Below, piece by piece: positions 33,864 through 42,764 of a stretch of DNA of 64,000 bases (the first letter of the stretch is position 1; every line of letters starts with the position of its first letter). Made by a program: the position numbers and the translations under genes. The stretch is from an uncultured Sphingomonas sp. (lineage in GTDB: Bacteria; Pseudomonadota; Alphaproteobacteria; Sphingomonadales; Sphingomonadaceae), in the NCBI RefSeq assembly GCF_913062585.1, contig NZ_CAJXWX010000002.1, positions 1 to 64,000 of the forward strand, in the 5' to 3' direction. The notes under the pieces were generated by a model. The model was not told the origin of the DNA. It saw only the letters and a list, made by a program, of their open reading frames with translations, and ran no database searches.

Positions 33864-34737
33864 GCATGTCGACGAAGCTGCTGAGATAGATGGGCAGCAC
33901 CCGCCCGCGTTGCAGCAGCATCGACACGCTGGCCGGGCGGACGATCCCCTCGGCCAGCGGCACCCAGCACAACTCGCCCGCCGCCAGCTCGCGCTCCAGC
34001 CCGATGCGCGACAGAAAGGCGATGCCGATCCCGGCACGGACCAGGTTCTTGAGCGTGTCGACCCGCTCCACGGTGGCGACCCGCTTCAGCGGTACGTCGC
34101 TGGCGTCGAACAGGTCGTGGAGTACGCTCTGCTTCAGCCAGTCGTCGTTCGGCGTCACGACCGGATGCGGAATGCAGTCGGGCAGCGTCACCCGGTCGAG
34201 CGCGGCCAGCGGATGGCCCGGCGGCACGATGACGCCGATCGGCGTCTGGACATGCGCGACGGTCGCAGTACGCGGGGTGCCGGTCAGGTCGAAGGCGCAG
34301 ATGACGTCCGCCTCCTTGGCCAGCAATTCCGCCTTCACCCGGTGATTGCCCCCCGCCAGCAGCGAGAATTCGATCAGCGGATAGCGTTCCTGATGGCGGG
34401 CGATGGCACGGGGGACGATCTGGTCGGCCAGGCTTTCAGCGGCGGCGATCCGGATCACGCCGCGCTCGCCACCGCGTAGACGCAGCATGTCGTGATGCAG
34501 CGCGACGCTCTCGCGCTTCCAGCGCCGGATATAGCCGAGCAGCGCCTCGCCCGCCGCCGTCGGGCGTATCCCGCGCGGCATCCGGACGAACAGCTGGACC
34601 TGAAGCTCGTCCTCCAGCTGCAATAGCTGCCGATTGACCGCCGAGGATGCGATGTTCAGCGTTTCCGCCGCCTTGCGGATCGAACCCTGGCGGATCGCCT
34701 GGTCGAAATAGAGCAATCCCGTCTTGATCAGGACCAT
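33832..34737 (-). CDS. LysR-type transcriptional regulator
   Basis: 301 aa. Helix-turn-helix in QAIRQGSIRKAAETLNIASSAVNRQL (about 13-40), then a periplasmic-binding-like effector domain (ESLADQIVPRAI, VIVPPGHPLAALDR). GGGG lies 5-6 nt before this ATG; the frame opens 36 codons earlier. It is convergent with the ureide operon, ending inside its last gene, so it may sense an intermediate of that pathway. Related in layout to the LysR at 9796. Confidence 0.87.
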   Translation of the reverse strand: MVLIKTGLLYFDQAIRQGSIRKAAETLNIASSAVNRQLLQLEDELQVQLFVRMPRGIRPTAAGEALLGYIRRWKRESVALHHDMLRLRGGERGVIRIAAAESLADQIVPRAIARHQERYPLIEFSLLAGGNHRVKAELLAKEADVICAFDLTGTPRTATVAHVQTPIGVIVPPGHPLAALDRVTLPDCIPHPVVTPNDDWLKQSVLHDLFDASDVPLKRVATVERVDTLKNLVRAGIGIAFLSRIGLERELAAGELCWVPLAEGIVRPASVSMLLQRGRVLPIYLSSFVDMLKEEFARLET

Positions 34738-35065
34738 CGTCGCCCCTTGTCCCGTCTGGCCGCTGGCGCGCCGGTCATCCGCAAATGGTGGGATATTGGC
34801 AAGCATAATGTGGCCGCTGCCGCGCCGACCCGGGATGCGGGGCATGGCGGCGGCCCGGTGGTACGACGATCATTGGTACAGTCGCGGGTTCGGGCCGGGT
34901 GCGGGGGGCGGTGCTGCGGCCCGTTTTTATCCCTCTCCCTTCTGCGAGGGGCGAGGGAAAGACAAATGTCGATCCAGTCCCAGGCGTCGCGCTTGGCGCC
35001 GGAACGGCTTGCCGGTGGCGCGCCGGACGATAGTGTCTCGCCCGAACCGCAGCGGAGGGTGAAGC
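34738..35065. other. 328-bp intergenic region between LysR and M1 peptidase
   Basis: Should hold promoters for both divergent genes; none is clear. One imperfect hairpin TCCCTCTCCC (34930-34939) and GGGCGAGGGA (34949-34958) has a single mismatch and looks like a half-copy of a dispersed palindrome. No RNA gene is recognised. Confidence 0.5.
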
Positions 35066-37747
35066 GTGCCACGGATGAACGAACGACGCGCGGTGCTGCG
35101 TAACGCGATATTGCTGCCTGCCGCCGGCTGGGGTGCCGCGCATGGACGCTTGCTCGCCGAGGCGTCGAATCCGGGGGCGGGGCCGGGTATCGCACTGGCG
35201 CTCGCCAGACGGCGGGCCGTGCAGATTTCGGACGTCCGTTACGATCTGGCATTCGACGTGACTGCGTCGGACAAGGCGAGCGGTAGCGTCGCCATCGCCT
35301 TCCAGCGTAAGGCCAGGAGCGGCGACCTGATCCTCGACTTTCGGGGATCGGTACTTACGGATCTGTCGATCAACGGTCGCCCCGCGCCGGTCGAGGGGCG
35401 GCGTGACGGCCATCTGGTCCTGCCCGAGCCGCTGTTGCGGACGGGCGCGAACCGCGTCAACGCCCGGTTCGAGACGCCGATCGCCGCATCCGGCGCGGCG
35501 ATCATCCGCTATCACGACGACAAGGACGACCAGACCTATCTCTACACGCTGCTCGTCCCTTCCGACGCCAATCTGCTGTTCCCCTGTTTCGACCAGCCCG
35601 ACCTGAAGGCGCGCTTTCGCTGGACGATCACGGCGCCCGGTGGCTGGACGGTTATTGCGAACGGGCCGCTGGCCGCACGCGAGGCGGCGGGCGGCGCCAC
35701 CCGCTGGCGCTTTGCCGAGACCGAGCCCATTTCGACCTATCTCGCCGCCTTCGCCGCCGGACCCTGGGCCAGCTGGACCTCCGCCCCGGCCGGCGACCGG
35801 GCGATCACGCTCTATGCCCGCGCCTCGCGCAAGGGCGAGGTTGATGCCGAGGCGCAGATCGCGACGAACCGCGCCGCCGTGCGTTGGCTGGCCGACTGGT
35901 TCGCGGTGCCTTATCCCTTCGCCAAGCTGGATCTGGTGCTCGCCCCCGCCTTTCCCTTTGGCGGCATGGAGCATGTCGGGGCGATCTTCTACAATGAGGA
36001 TCGCTTCGTCTTCCGCGAGCCGCCGACCCTGCCGCAGCGTGTCTCGCGCGATGCGACCATCTATCACGAGATCAGCCATCAATGGTTCGGCGACTTCGTC
36101 ACCATGCGGTGGTTCGACGATCTGTGGCTGAAGGAAGGCTTTGCCACCTATATGGCGGCGCGTATCCAGGCCGAGTTGCAGCCGGACAGCAATGCCTGGA
36201 CGACCTTCCTGCTATCGACCAAGACCCCGGCCTATCGCGCCGATGCGACCAGTGGGACGCAGGCGCTGTGGCAGCCGCTCGACAATCTGGATGCGGCCAA
36301 GAGCAATTACGGCCCGATCGTCTACAACAAGGCGCCCGCCGTCATCAAACAGCTCGCCTTCCTGGTCGGCGAGGACGGTTTCCGGCGCGGGCTGCATGAT
36401 TTCCTGAAGGCCCATGCCTATGGCAATGCCACCTGGCAGGAATTGCTGGGCGCGATCGGCAAGGCGTCGGGCGTCGATCTGGGCGCGTTCGGGCGGCACT
36501 ATATGCTGCGCCCCGGCTTGCCGCGCGTCGATACCGATCTGCGCCTTGCCGGCGACAAGATCACCGCGTTGACGCTGAACCAGCGGCCGGTGCGGGCGCT
36601 GCCGGGCGATCCGGGGGGTGCCTGGCCGATGAAGGTGCGGGTGCGACTGGGCTATCACGACCGGGCGGACGTCATCCTCGACGCCGCGTTCGACGGGCGG
36701 AGCGCGACCGTCGCAGGCGCGGCGGGGCTGCCGGTGCCCGACTATGTCTGGGCCAATGACGGCGACCAGGGCTATGGCCTGTTCCTGCCAGACGATCGCA
36801 CCGTCGACTGGATCGTCGGCCATGTCGGCACGGTCCGCGACACGCTGTTGCGCGCCATGTTGTGGAGCGCGCTATGGGATATGGTGCGCGACGTCCGTTT
36901 CGCGCCGGATCATTATGTCGCGGTGCTGCTCGACCATCTGCCCGGGGAGACCGACGAGCAGGTTTCGCGCACGATCCTGGGCCGGGGGGCCGCCGCACTC
37001 GACCTCTATCTGCCCGAGGGCAAGGCAGCCGGCCTCCGCCCGCGCTGGGAAGCCGCGTTGCTCGCCCGGATCGACGATGCGCGGCTGGGATACGGCCTGC
37101 GCAAGGATGCGCTCGACCGGCTGATCGCGACCGCGCGCAGCCCGCTGGCGCTCGCGCGGCTGCGCGACCTGCTCGCCGGGCGGGCCACCCTGGTCGGCCA
37201 GCCGGTCCGCCAGCCGACGCGCTGGGCGATCGTGCGGCGGCTGATCACCATCGGCGCACCCGACGCCACGGCATTGTACGAGGCCGAACGCCAGCACGAC
37301 CAGTCGAGCGAGGCGGTCAAGGACGCCTTCGTCGCGCGCGCCGCGACCCCGGACGCCGCCGTCAAGGCGGCCTATTTCACCCGCTATTTCGACGACAAGA
37401 CGCTCAACGAAGCCTGGGCGAGCGAGAGCCTGGGCGCGTTCAACGCGGTGGAGCAGGCCTCGCTGACCCGGCCCTTCCTGCGCCCGGCACTCGATCGGCT
37501 GGAATGGATCCGCCAGAATCGGCGCATCTTCTTCCTGCCCGGCTGGATCGACGCCTTTATCGGCGGACAGGTGGATGCGACGGCGCTGAAGATCGTCGAC
37601 GATTTTCTGGCGACGCAAGCGGGCCTGCCGATCGACGTGCGTCGCAAGGTCCTGACCGCGCGCGACGAACTGGCGCTGACGGTGCGCATCCGGCAAGCGG
37701 CGGGGGCTGGAATGCCGACTGGCGGGACGAACGCTTTGGCGACATAG
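35066..37747 (+). CDS. M1-family metallopeptidase (aminopeptidase N-like), GGMEH variant
   Basis: 893 aa, exported by a twin-arginine-like N-terminus (MNERRAVLRNAILLPAAGWG). Zinc site H334-E-I-S-H338 with E357 in LKEGFATY. The exopeptidase motif, usually GAMEN, is GGMEH at 299-303. The N-terminal beta domain, catalytic domain and the long helical C-terminal ERAP-like domain (about 590-880) are all present. Starts at 35066 or 35075. It would trim peptides in the periplasm. The changed GAMEN asparagine may alter N-terminus recognition. Confidence 0.88.
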   Translation: MPRMNERRAVLRNAILLPAAGWGAAHGRLLAEASNPGAGPGIALALARRRAVQISDVRYDLAFDVTASDKASGSVAIAFQRKARSGDLILDFRGSVLTDLSINGRPAPVEGRRDGHLVLPEPLLRTGANRVNARFETPIAASGAAIIRYHDDKDDQTYLYTLLVPSDANLLFPCFDQPDLKARFRWTITAPGGWTVIANGPLAAREAAGGATRWRFAETEPISTYLAAFAAGPWASWTSAPAGDRAITLYARASRKGEVDAEAQIATNRAAVRWLADWFAVPYPFAKLDLVLAPAFPFGGMEHVGAIFYNEDRFVFREPPTLPQRVSRDATIYHEISHQWFGDFVTMRWFDDLWLKEGFATYMAARIQAELQPDSNAWTTFLLSTKTPAYRADATSGTQALWQPLDNLDAAKSNYGPIVYNKAPAVIKQLAFLVGEDGFRRGLHDFLKAHAYGNATWQELLGAIGKASGVDLGAFGRHYMLRPGLPRVDTDLRLAGDKITALTLNQRPVRALPGDPGGAWPMKVRVRLGYHDRADVILDAAFDGRSATVAGAAGLPVPDYVWANDGDQGYGLFLPDDRTVDWIVGHVGTVRDTLLRAMLWSALWDMVRDVRFAPDHYVAVLLDHLPGETDEQVSRTILGRGAAALDLYLPEGKAAGLRPRWEAALLARIDDARLGYGLRKDALDRLIATARSPLALARLRDLLAGRATLVGQPVRQPTRWAIVRRLITIGAPDATALYEAERQHDQSSEAVKDAFVARAATPDAAVKAAYFTRYFDDKTLNEAWASESLGAFNAVEQASLTRPFLRPALDRLEWIRQNRRIFFLPGWIDAFIGGQVDATALKIVDDFLATQAGLPIDVRRKVLTARDELALTVRIRQAAGAGMPTGGTNALAT

Positions 37748-37754
37748 CGGCGCC

Positions 37755-39494
37755 ATGCCATTCCTCCGCCTAGCGCCCTCCTGGCTGCGCCGTCGCGTCC
37801 GGTCGAGCGAGGCCAGCCTGGTCCTGCTGGCGATCGCGATCGGCGCCGGGGCGGGTTTTCTGAGCGTCGCGCAAGGGGCGGTCGCGCGATTGCTGCAGCA
37901 TCTGCTGTTCACGCTGGACGACGAGCAAAGGCTGAGCGCGGCCGCCACCCTGTCCTGGCCGGCGGTGCTGGCGCTGCCCGCCGGGGGGCTGGCGCTCGCT
38001 GCATTCTCCTGGGCGACGCGGGCGCGGCGACGGCGGCTGGTCGACGCGGTGGAGGCCAATGCCCTGCATGGCGGGCGCATGTCCTGGTCGGACAGCCTGG
38101 TGATTTCGGGGCAGACGATCCTGTCCAACGGCTTTGGCGCTTCGGTGGGGCTGGAGGCGGCCTATGCGCAGCTTGGCGCGGGGCTCGCCTCGATCGCGGG
38201 GGGCTGGCTACGGCTGCGGCGGGGCGACTTGCGTGTGCTGGTCGGGGCGGGGACCGGTGCGGCGATCGCCGGTGCTTTCGGCGCGCCGCTTGCGGGGGCC
38301 TTCTATGCCTTCGAGATCGTGATCGGTGCCTATACGCCCGCCGCGATCGCGCCGGTGGCGGCCGCCGCGCTGACCGGCGTGCTCGTCGCGCAGATGCTGC
38401 ACGCCCAGCCCTATATCGTCGATGCAGTGGCGGGCGAGGCTGTGCTGACCCATCATTATCTCGTCTATGCCGGATTGGGCGCGATCGCGGCAGGGCTGGG
38501 CATCGTCCTGATGCGTGCGGTCGCCGAGATGGAGAGCCTGGCCCGGCGCCTGCCGGTCAGGGCGGCGTGGCGGCCGGTGATCGGCGGCGTCCTGCTGATG
38601 CCGCTCGCGCTCTTGACGCCGCAAGTCCTGTCGGCGGGGCACGGCGCGCTGCATCTCGACCTGGAATATGGCCTGCCGCTGAGCTTCCTGGCGGCGATCT
38701 TCATCATGAAGAGTGCGGCGTCGGTGGTGTCGCTGGGCTTCGGCTTTCGCGGCGGGCTATTCTTCGCCTCGCTGTTCCTGGGCAGCCTGCTCGGGCATAT
38801 CTATGCCGGGCTGATCGCCTGGGGCGCGGGCGCGCCGGTGATCGACCCGCAGAATGCCGCCCTGGTCGGCATGGCAGCGTTCGCGGTCGCGGTGGTCGGT
38901 GGGCCGATGACCATGGCCATGATGGTGCTGGAGGCGACGCACGACTTCTCGCTGGCCGGGGCGGCGATCGCGGCTTCGCTGGTCACCACGACGATCGTGC
39001 GCGAGACGTTCGGCTATTCCTTCTCGACCTGGCGGCTGCACTTGCGCGGCGAGACGATCAAGAGCGCGCGCGACGTCGGCTGGATGCGCACGCTGACCGC
39101 CGGGCGGATGATGCGCCGGGTCGAGCGCGCAACACCCGACCGCACGACCATCGCCGAGTTCCGCCGCGCCTTTCCGCTGGGCGCGACCAGCCGGGTGGTG
39201 TTGGTCGACGACCAGGATCATTATGCCGGGATCGTGCAGACCGCGTCGGCCTATGTCGACGGGCTCGATCCGGCCGAGGCGGTGGGGACGCTGGCCATCC
39301 ACCGCGACCATGCGCTGCTGCCGGATGCGAACGTCAAGGCGGTGATGAGCGCCTTCGACGCCGCTGATGCCGATGAGATTGCGGTGGTGGGCGCGGATCG
39401 CGACGTGCTGGGCCTGTTGTCCGAACCCTATGTCCGCCGTCGCTATGCCGAGGAGCTGGACAAGGCGCAGCGGGAGTTGTTCGGCGAGCATTGA
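37755..39494 (+). CDS. ClC-family channel/antiporter with C-terminal CBS domains, atypical filter
   Basis: 579 aa, about 10-11 membrane helices to residue ~430, then a CBS-domain pair. GAFGAPLAGAFYAFEIVIGAYTP is a clear ClC core. The anion-filter motif GREGP is replaced by GLEAA (gating glutamate kept as E134), and GxFxP is replaced by GLFFAS. These changes suggest altered anion choice, or loss of anion transport. It starts 7 nt after the M1 peptidase stop; a functional link is not evident. Confidence 0.85.
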   Translation: MPFLRLAPSWLRRRVRSSEASLVLLAIAIGAGAGFLSVAQGAVARLLQHLLFTLDDEQRLSAAATLSWPAVLALPAGGLALAAFSWATRARRRRLVDAVEANALHGGRMSWSDSLVISGQTILSNGFGASVGLEAAYAQLGAGLASIAGGWLRLRRGDLRVLVGAGTGAAIAGAFGAPLAGAFYAFEIVIGAYTPAAIAPVAAAALTGVLVAQMLHAQPYIVDAVAGEAVLTHHYLVYAGLGAIAAGLGIVLMRAVAEMESLARRLPVRAAWRPVIGGVLLMPLALLTPQVLSAGHGALHLDLEYGLPLSFLAAIFIMKSAASVVSLGFGFRGGLFFASLFLGSLLGHIYAGLIAWGAGAPVIDPQNAALVGMAAFAVAVVGGPMTMAMMVLEATHDFSLAGAAIAASLVTTTIVRETFGYSFSTWRLHLRGETIKSARDVGWMRTLTAGRMMRRVERATPDRTTIAEFRRAFPLGATSRVVLVDDQDHYAGIVQTASAYVDGLDPAEAVGTLAIHRDHALLPDANVKAVMSAFDAADADEIAVVGADRDVLGLLSEPYVRRRYAEELDKAQRELFGEH

Positions 39495-39615
39495 GGGAGG
39501 GGGGCGGGGCTGTCCGTCAGCCAACCATGGGGTGACTTCTGCGTCATGGTCGCGCGGCGATCTTGATTCGGCTCCGGCCCGCACGATGTGTGCGCCGCAC
39601 GAATGGAGCATTTCG

Positions 39616-40218
39616 ATGAACGCTGACGAACGCACCCTCCTGACCCGCTTCCTGGATGAGCTGTCCGCCGCACGCGCCGGGGCCAAGGACGGCGAGGCCG
39701 AGGCGATGATCGCGCGCACCCTGTCGGCCAATCCCGACGCGGCCTATCTGTTGGTCCAGCATGCCATCGTCGCGGACCAGTCGCTGCACGTCGCGCAGCA
39801 GCGTATCGCCGAGCTGGAGCGGCAACGGGCGCAGGCGGCCCCCGTGTCGTCGGGCAGCAGCTTCCTGCCGCCCCGCGCCAATGACGGCCCCTGGGGCGGT
39901 CGCCCGCAGAACGGCTATCAGGACAGCTATGCGCCGCCCCCGCCCGAGGCGCGGCCCGGCGTCTTTTCGGGTGGCGGTGGCCTGGGCAGCTTCCTGCGCA
40001 GCGCGGGCACCACGGCGGCGGGCGTCGTCGGCGGCGAGATGCTGTTCTCCGGCCTGTCCAACATGTTCGGCCATCAGGGTGGTGGCGGCATGTTCGGTGG
40101 CGGCCAGGGCTTCATGGAGCGGCCGGAAAACGTCACGATCAACAATTTCGGTGACGGCGACGACGATCGCGGATCGGGCGACTTCGATGATTATGACTCG
40201 TCGAACGACGACTACTGA
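39616..40218 (+). CDS. DUF2076 family protein
   Basis: 200 aa. N-terminal helical part MNADERTLLTRFLDELSAARAG with ANPDAAYLLVQHAIVADQSLHVAQQRIAELE (probable coiled coil), then a proline/glycine-rich linker, a GGGGLGSFLRSAGTTAAGVVGGEMLF segment and a very acidic tail (DGDDDRGSGDFDDYDSSNDD). This matches DUF2076, found widely in proteobacteria and of unknown role, sometimes called periplasmic sensor-like. No signal peptide is visible. Function not assigned. Confidence 0.85.
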   Translation: MNADERTLLTRFLDELSAARAGAKDGEAEAMIARTLSANPDAAYLLVQHAIVADQSLHVAQQRIAELERQRAQAAPVSSGSSFLPPRANDGPWGGRPQNGYQDSYAPPPPEARPGVFSGGGGLGSFLRSAGTTAAGVVGGEMLFSGLSNMFGHQGGGGMFGGGQGFMERPENVTINNFGDGDDDRGSGDFDDYDSSNDDY

Positions 40219-40244
40219 ACCCCTGGCGGGATAAAGCCTGACGC

Positions 40245-40270
40245 GCGGACGCCGTTAACCCGGCGTCCGC
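40245..40270. terminator. 10-bp hairpin between convergent genes, possible two-way terminator
   Basis: Perfect stem GCGGACGCCG (40245-40254) and CGGCGTCCGC (40261-40270) with a 6-nt loop that contains the stop codon of the ABC permease. No T-run follows on either side, so termination is uncertain. Confidence 0.4.
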
Positions 40271-41748
40271 ATCAGCCGTACGATATGGCCCAGGCTGCGC
40301 TTGCCGCCGCCCGCCAGCAGGCTGGCACGGAAGACTCGGCCGAGCAGCCAGATCTCGACCAGGATGAACAGCGCCAGCACCAGGCCCGATCCCAGCATCT
40401 CCCACAGCGGAATGCCGGTGCCCAGCCGAGCCAGCACGGTAAAGGGCGTGTAGAGCGGCAACCAGGTCAGCACCTCGACCCCCACGCCGCCCCCGTCACC
40501 GTGCAGCACTGCCTGCACCAACAGGGTGAAGGGCATCATGATGACCAGGATCACGGGCGTCAGATAGCCCTGCGCGTCGCGCATCGAATCGCTCATCGCG
40601 CCGATCACCAGGAACAGCATCGACACCATCAGATAGCCGGCGACGAAGAAATAGAGGATCGCCGCGATGCTGCCGACCGAGGATAGCGGCGCCAGCGCCG
40701 GGCGGATCATCTCGGCGATCTCGCCATGGGTGGCATAGGCGGCAAAGGCGCCGCACGCCGCCCAGGTCAGGATCATCGACAGGCCGACCGTCACCGTACC
40801 GACCAGCTTGCCGTACATCAGCTCGTGCGGCGACACGCAGGCCAGCACCGTCTCCAGCAGCTTGTTGCTGCGTTCCTCGACCGTACCCTGCAACATCCAG
40901 CTGCCCGACAGGACCAGCGACATCATCAGCACATAGGCGCAGGCGAGCGGCAGGATCGAGCGGACCATCACCCGCTCGCGCCCGCTGCCCTGCGGCGGGG
41001 TCGTGACCTGGATCGCCGGCGCGATGGCATCGGCCGTCGCCGCCATCCGGGGCGACAGGCCGCTGCCGGTCAGATAGCGGGTGCGCAGGTCGCGGGTCAG
41101 CACGGTCTGCACCGTCATCACGAAGGACGGGCGCGGCGTGCCGTTCGCCCAGAGCCGAACCGCGGGCGAGGGGCCGAAACCGGCGGGAATCAGCAGGACA
41201 TAGTCGACCGGCTTGGCATCGGTGCCATCGGCCGGATGTAGCAGCGGCTGTAGCGCCGCGTCGATCGCCCCTGGCGCCGCATTCGCCACACCGGGCGGCG
41301 GCGGGACCAGGCGATAGCGCGGTTCCGGGGCCGTGAACGCGGCGGCATCCTCGGCGGAGAGGCGGGCGATGGCACGCCGCGCGCCCTCGACCCCGCCCTC
41401 GGCGGTGAAGCGCGCGACATCGGCGTCGCTATACCAGCGCTCTGGCTGGGCCCAGAGCGCGGCGGGGGCCGCCTTTTGCAGGTCGTGGCGACGGACATAT
41501 TCGGCCAGATCGTCCAACGCCGCGCGCTGATCGTCCAGCGTCAGCCGCTGGCCAAGTGCGGCACCGGCCGCACCGCCCGCCTGGTCGACGATCATCACCG
41601 TCTCGGCGCCCGACTTGTCGACGAAGCGTGACGCGAGCGGCCCCACCGCAAAGGCGAGCGGCAGGATCAGCAACGTGACCCAGAAGCTGCGCGTCATCGC
41701 GATCTGGCGAAACTCGCGCGCGGCGATGAGCAGGATATGCTGGAGCAT
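40255..41748 (-). CDS. ABC exporter permease (NatB-like, ABC-2 type)
   Basis: 497 aa. One N-terminal membrane helix (MTRSFWVTLLILPLAFAVGPLA), a ~230-aa extracytoplasmic domain, then about six helices from residue 290 (VLMMSLVLSGSWMLQGTVEERSNKLLETVLACVSPHELMYGKL, the ABC-2 core). NatB-type permeases pair with NatA ATPases for sodium or drug export. The start is the ATG overlapping the ATPase stop by 1 nt (TAATG). The substrate is unknown. Confidence 0.85.
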   Translation of the reverse strand: MLQHILLIAAREFRQIAMTRSFWVTLLILPLAFAVGPLASRFVDKSGAETVMIVDQAGGAAGAALGQRLTLDDQRAALDDLAEYVRRHDLQKAAPAALWAQPERWYSDADVARFTAEGGVEGARRAIARLSAEDAAAFTAPEPRYRLVPPPPGVANAAPGAIDAALQPLLHPADGTDAKPVDYVLLIPAGFGPSPAVRLWANGTPRPSFVMTVQTVLTRDLRTRYLTGSGLSPRMAATADAIAPAIQVTTPPQGSGRERVMVRSILPLACAYVLMMSLVLSGSWMLQGTVEERSNKLLETVLACVSPHELMYGKLVGTVTVGLSMILTWAACGAFAAYATHGEIAEMIRPALAPLSSVGSIAAILYFFVAGYLMVSMLFLVIGAMSDSMRDAQGYLTPVILVIMMPFTLLVQAVLHGDGGGVGVEVLTWLPLYTPFTVLARLGTGIPLWEMLGSGLVLALFILVEIWLLGRVFRASLLAGGGKRSLGHIVRLMRTPG

Positions 41749-42656
41749 TAGCGTGCCTCCCCGCCGACGATGTGAAGAAAGGCCTCGTGCAGGCTGGCCC
41801 GGCGTTGTTCGAAGCGACGCAGCGCAAAGCCTTGCGCCGTGCAATGCTCCAGCAGGTCGCCGGGATCGCCGCCGGGCGCGAGATGGACGATCCAGTCGCT
41901 CCACGCCCCGTCGCTACCCGTTCTTTCGACCCGGATCACGCCCGGCAGCCCCTCGGGCGAATGGCGGGCGGACAGGTGCAGCGCGACCGGCAGCGTGTCG
42001 CGCGCTTGGTCCTGCGTCCCCTCGAACAGCTTGCGCCCGCGCGCGAGCAGCAGCAGCCGGTCGCACAGCCGCTCGGCATGTTGCATGACATGGGTGGAGA
42101 AGACCACCGCCGCCCCGTCGCGTGCGGCTTGGACGATCTCGTCCTCCAACAGGCTCTGGTTGACCGGGTCGAGGCCCGAAAAGGGCTCGTCCAGGATCAG
42201 CAGCCGGGGCCGGTTGATCACCGCCGTCGCCAGCTGGATATTCTGCGCCATGCCCTTGGACAGCTTGTCGACCGGCGTGCGCGCGAAATCGCCGAGGCCG
42301 AAGCGTTCGAGCAGCGTCTTGCCGCCGCTGCGGGCATCGGCGGCGGTCATGCCCTTCAACCGGCCGAAATAGACGATGGTGTCGAGCGCGGTCATCGCGC
42401 GGTACAGCCCGCGCTCTTCGGGCAGGAAGCCCAGCATCGCGCTGTTGCCGCGTCCCGGCGCGCGGCCCAGCACCGCGATCTGCCCCGAATCGGGGCGCAA
42501 TATGTCGAGCACCATGCGCAGCGAGGTCGTCTTGCCCGCGCCGTTGCCGCCCAGAAAGCCGAATACCTCGCCCGGCGCCACCGCGAAGCTGAGATCGTCG
42601 ACCGCGACGAATTCGCCGAAGCGTTTGACGACCTGATCCAGTCGAAGTGCGTCCAC
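41748..42656 (-). CDS. ABC transporter ATP-binding protein (NatA-like)
   Basis: About 302 aa. Walker A GGNGAGKT (36-43), signature LSKGM (132-136), Walker B LLILDEP (152-158), and STHVMQHAERLC switch histidine. A C-terminal ~80 residues follow the ATPase domain. Start: GTG at 42656 with GGGGGACA upstream is preferred; a TTG at 42695 would extend it by 13 residues. It drives the permease encoded immediately downstream. Confidence 0.88.
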   Translation of the reverse strand: MDALRLDQVVKRFGEFVAVDDLSFAVAPGEVFGFLGGNGAGKTTSLRMVLDILRPDSGQIAVLGRAPGRGNSAMLGFLPEERGLYRAMTALDTIVYFGRLKGMTAADARSGGKTLLERFGLGDFARTPVDKLSKGMAQNIQLATAVINRPRLLILDEPFSGLDPVNQSLLEDEIVQAARDGAAVVFSTHVMQHAERLCDRLLLLARGRKLFEGTQDQARDTLPVALHLSARHSPEGLPGVIRVERTGSDGAWSDWIVHLAPGGDPGDLLEHCTAQGFALRRFEQRRASLHEAFLHIVGGEAR

Positions 42657-42723
42657 CCGCGATGTCCCCCAAAAGGCCCCCTTGCCCGACCGCAAGCCTA
42701 ACGGGTGTATCGCCCGACTACAA

Positions 42724-42757
42724 CGGCCGGGGCGGCGGAAGTCCGCGACCCCGGCCG
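42724..42757 (-). terminator. GC-rich hairpin after the M13 peptidase gene
   Basis: 9-bp perfect stem CGGCCGGGG / CCCCGGCCG (42724-42732, 42749-42757), 8 nt past the peptidase stop, then TTGTAGT on the minus strand. Short T content makes it a weak terminator candidate. Confidence 0.5.
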
Positions 42758-42764
42758 TGTCGCC

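Noticed and set aside
42657..42695. Longer ABC ATPase beginning at 42695
   Set aside because: The first codon there is TTG without a clear ribosome site; the GTG at 42656 has GGGGGACA upstream and gives the usual N-terminus.
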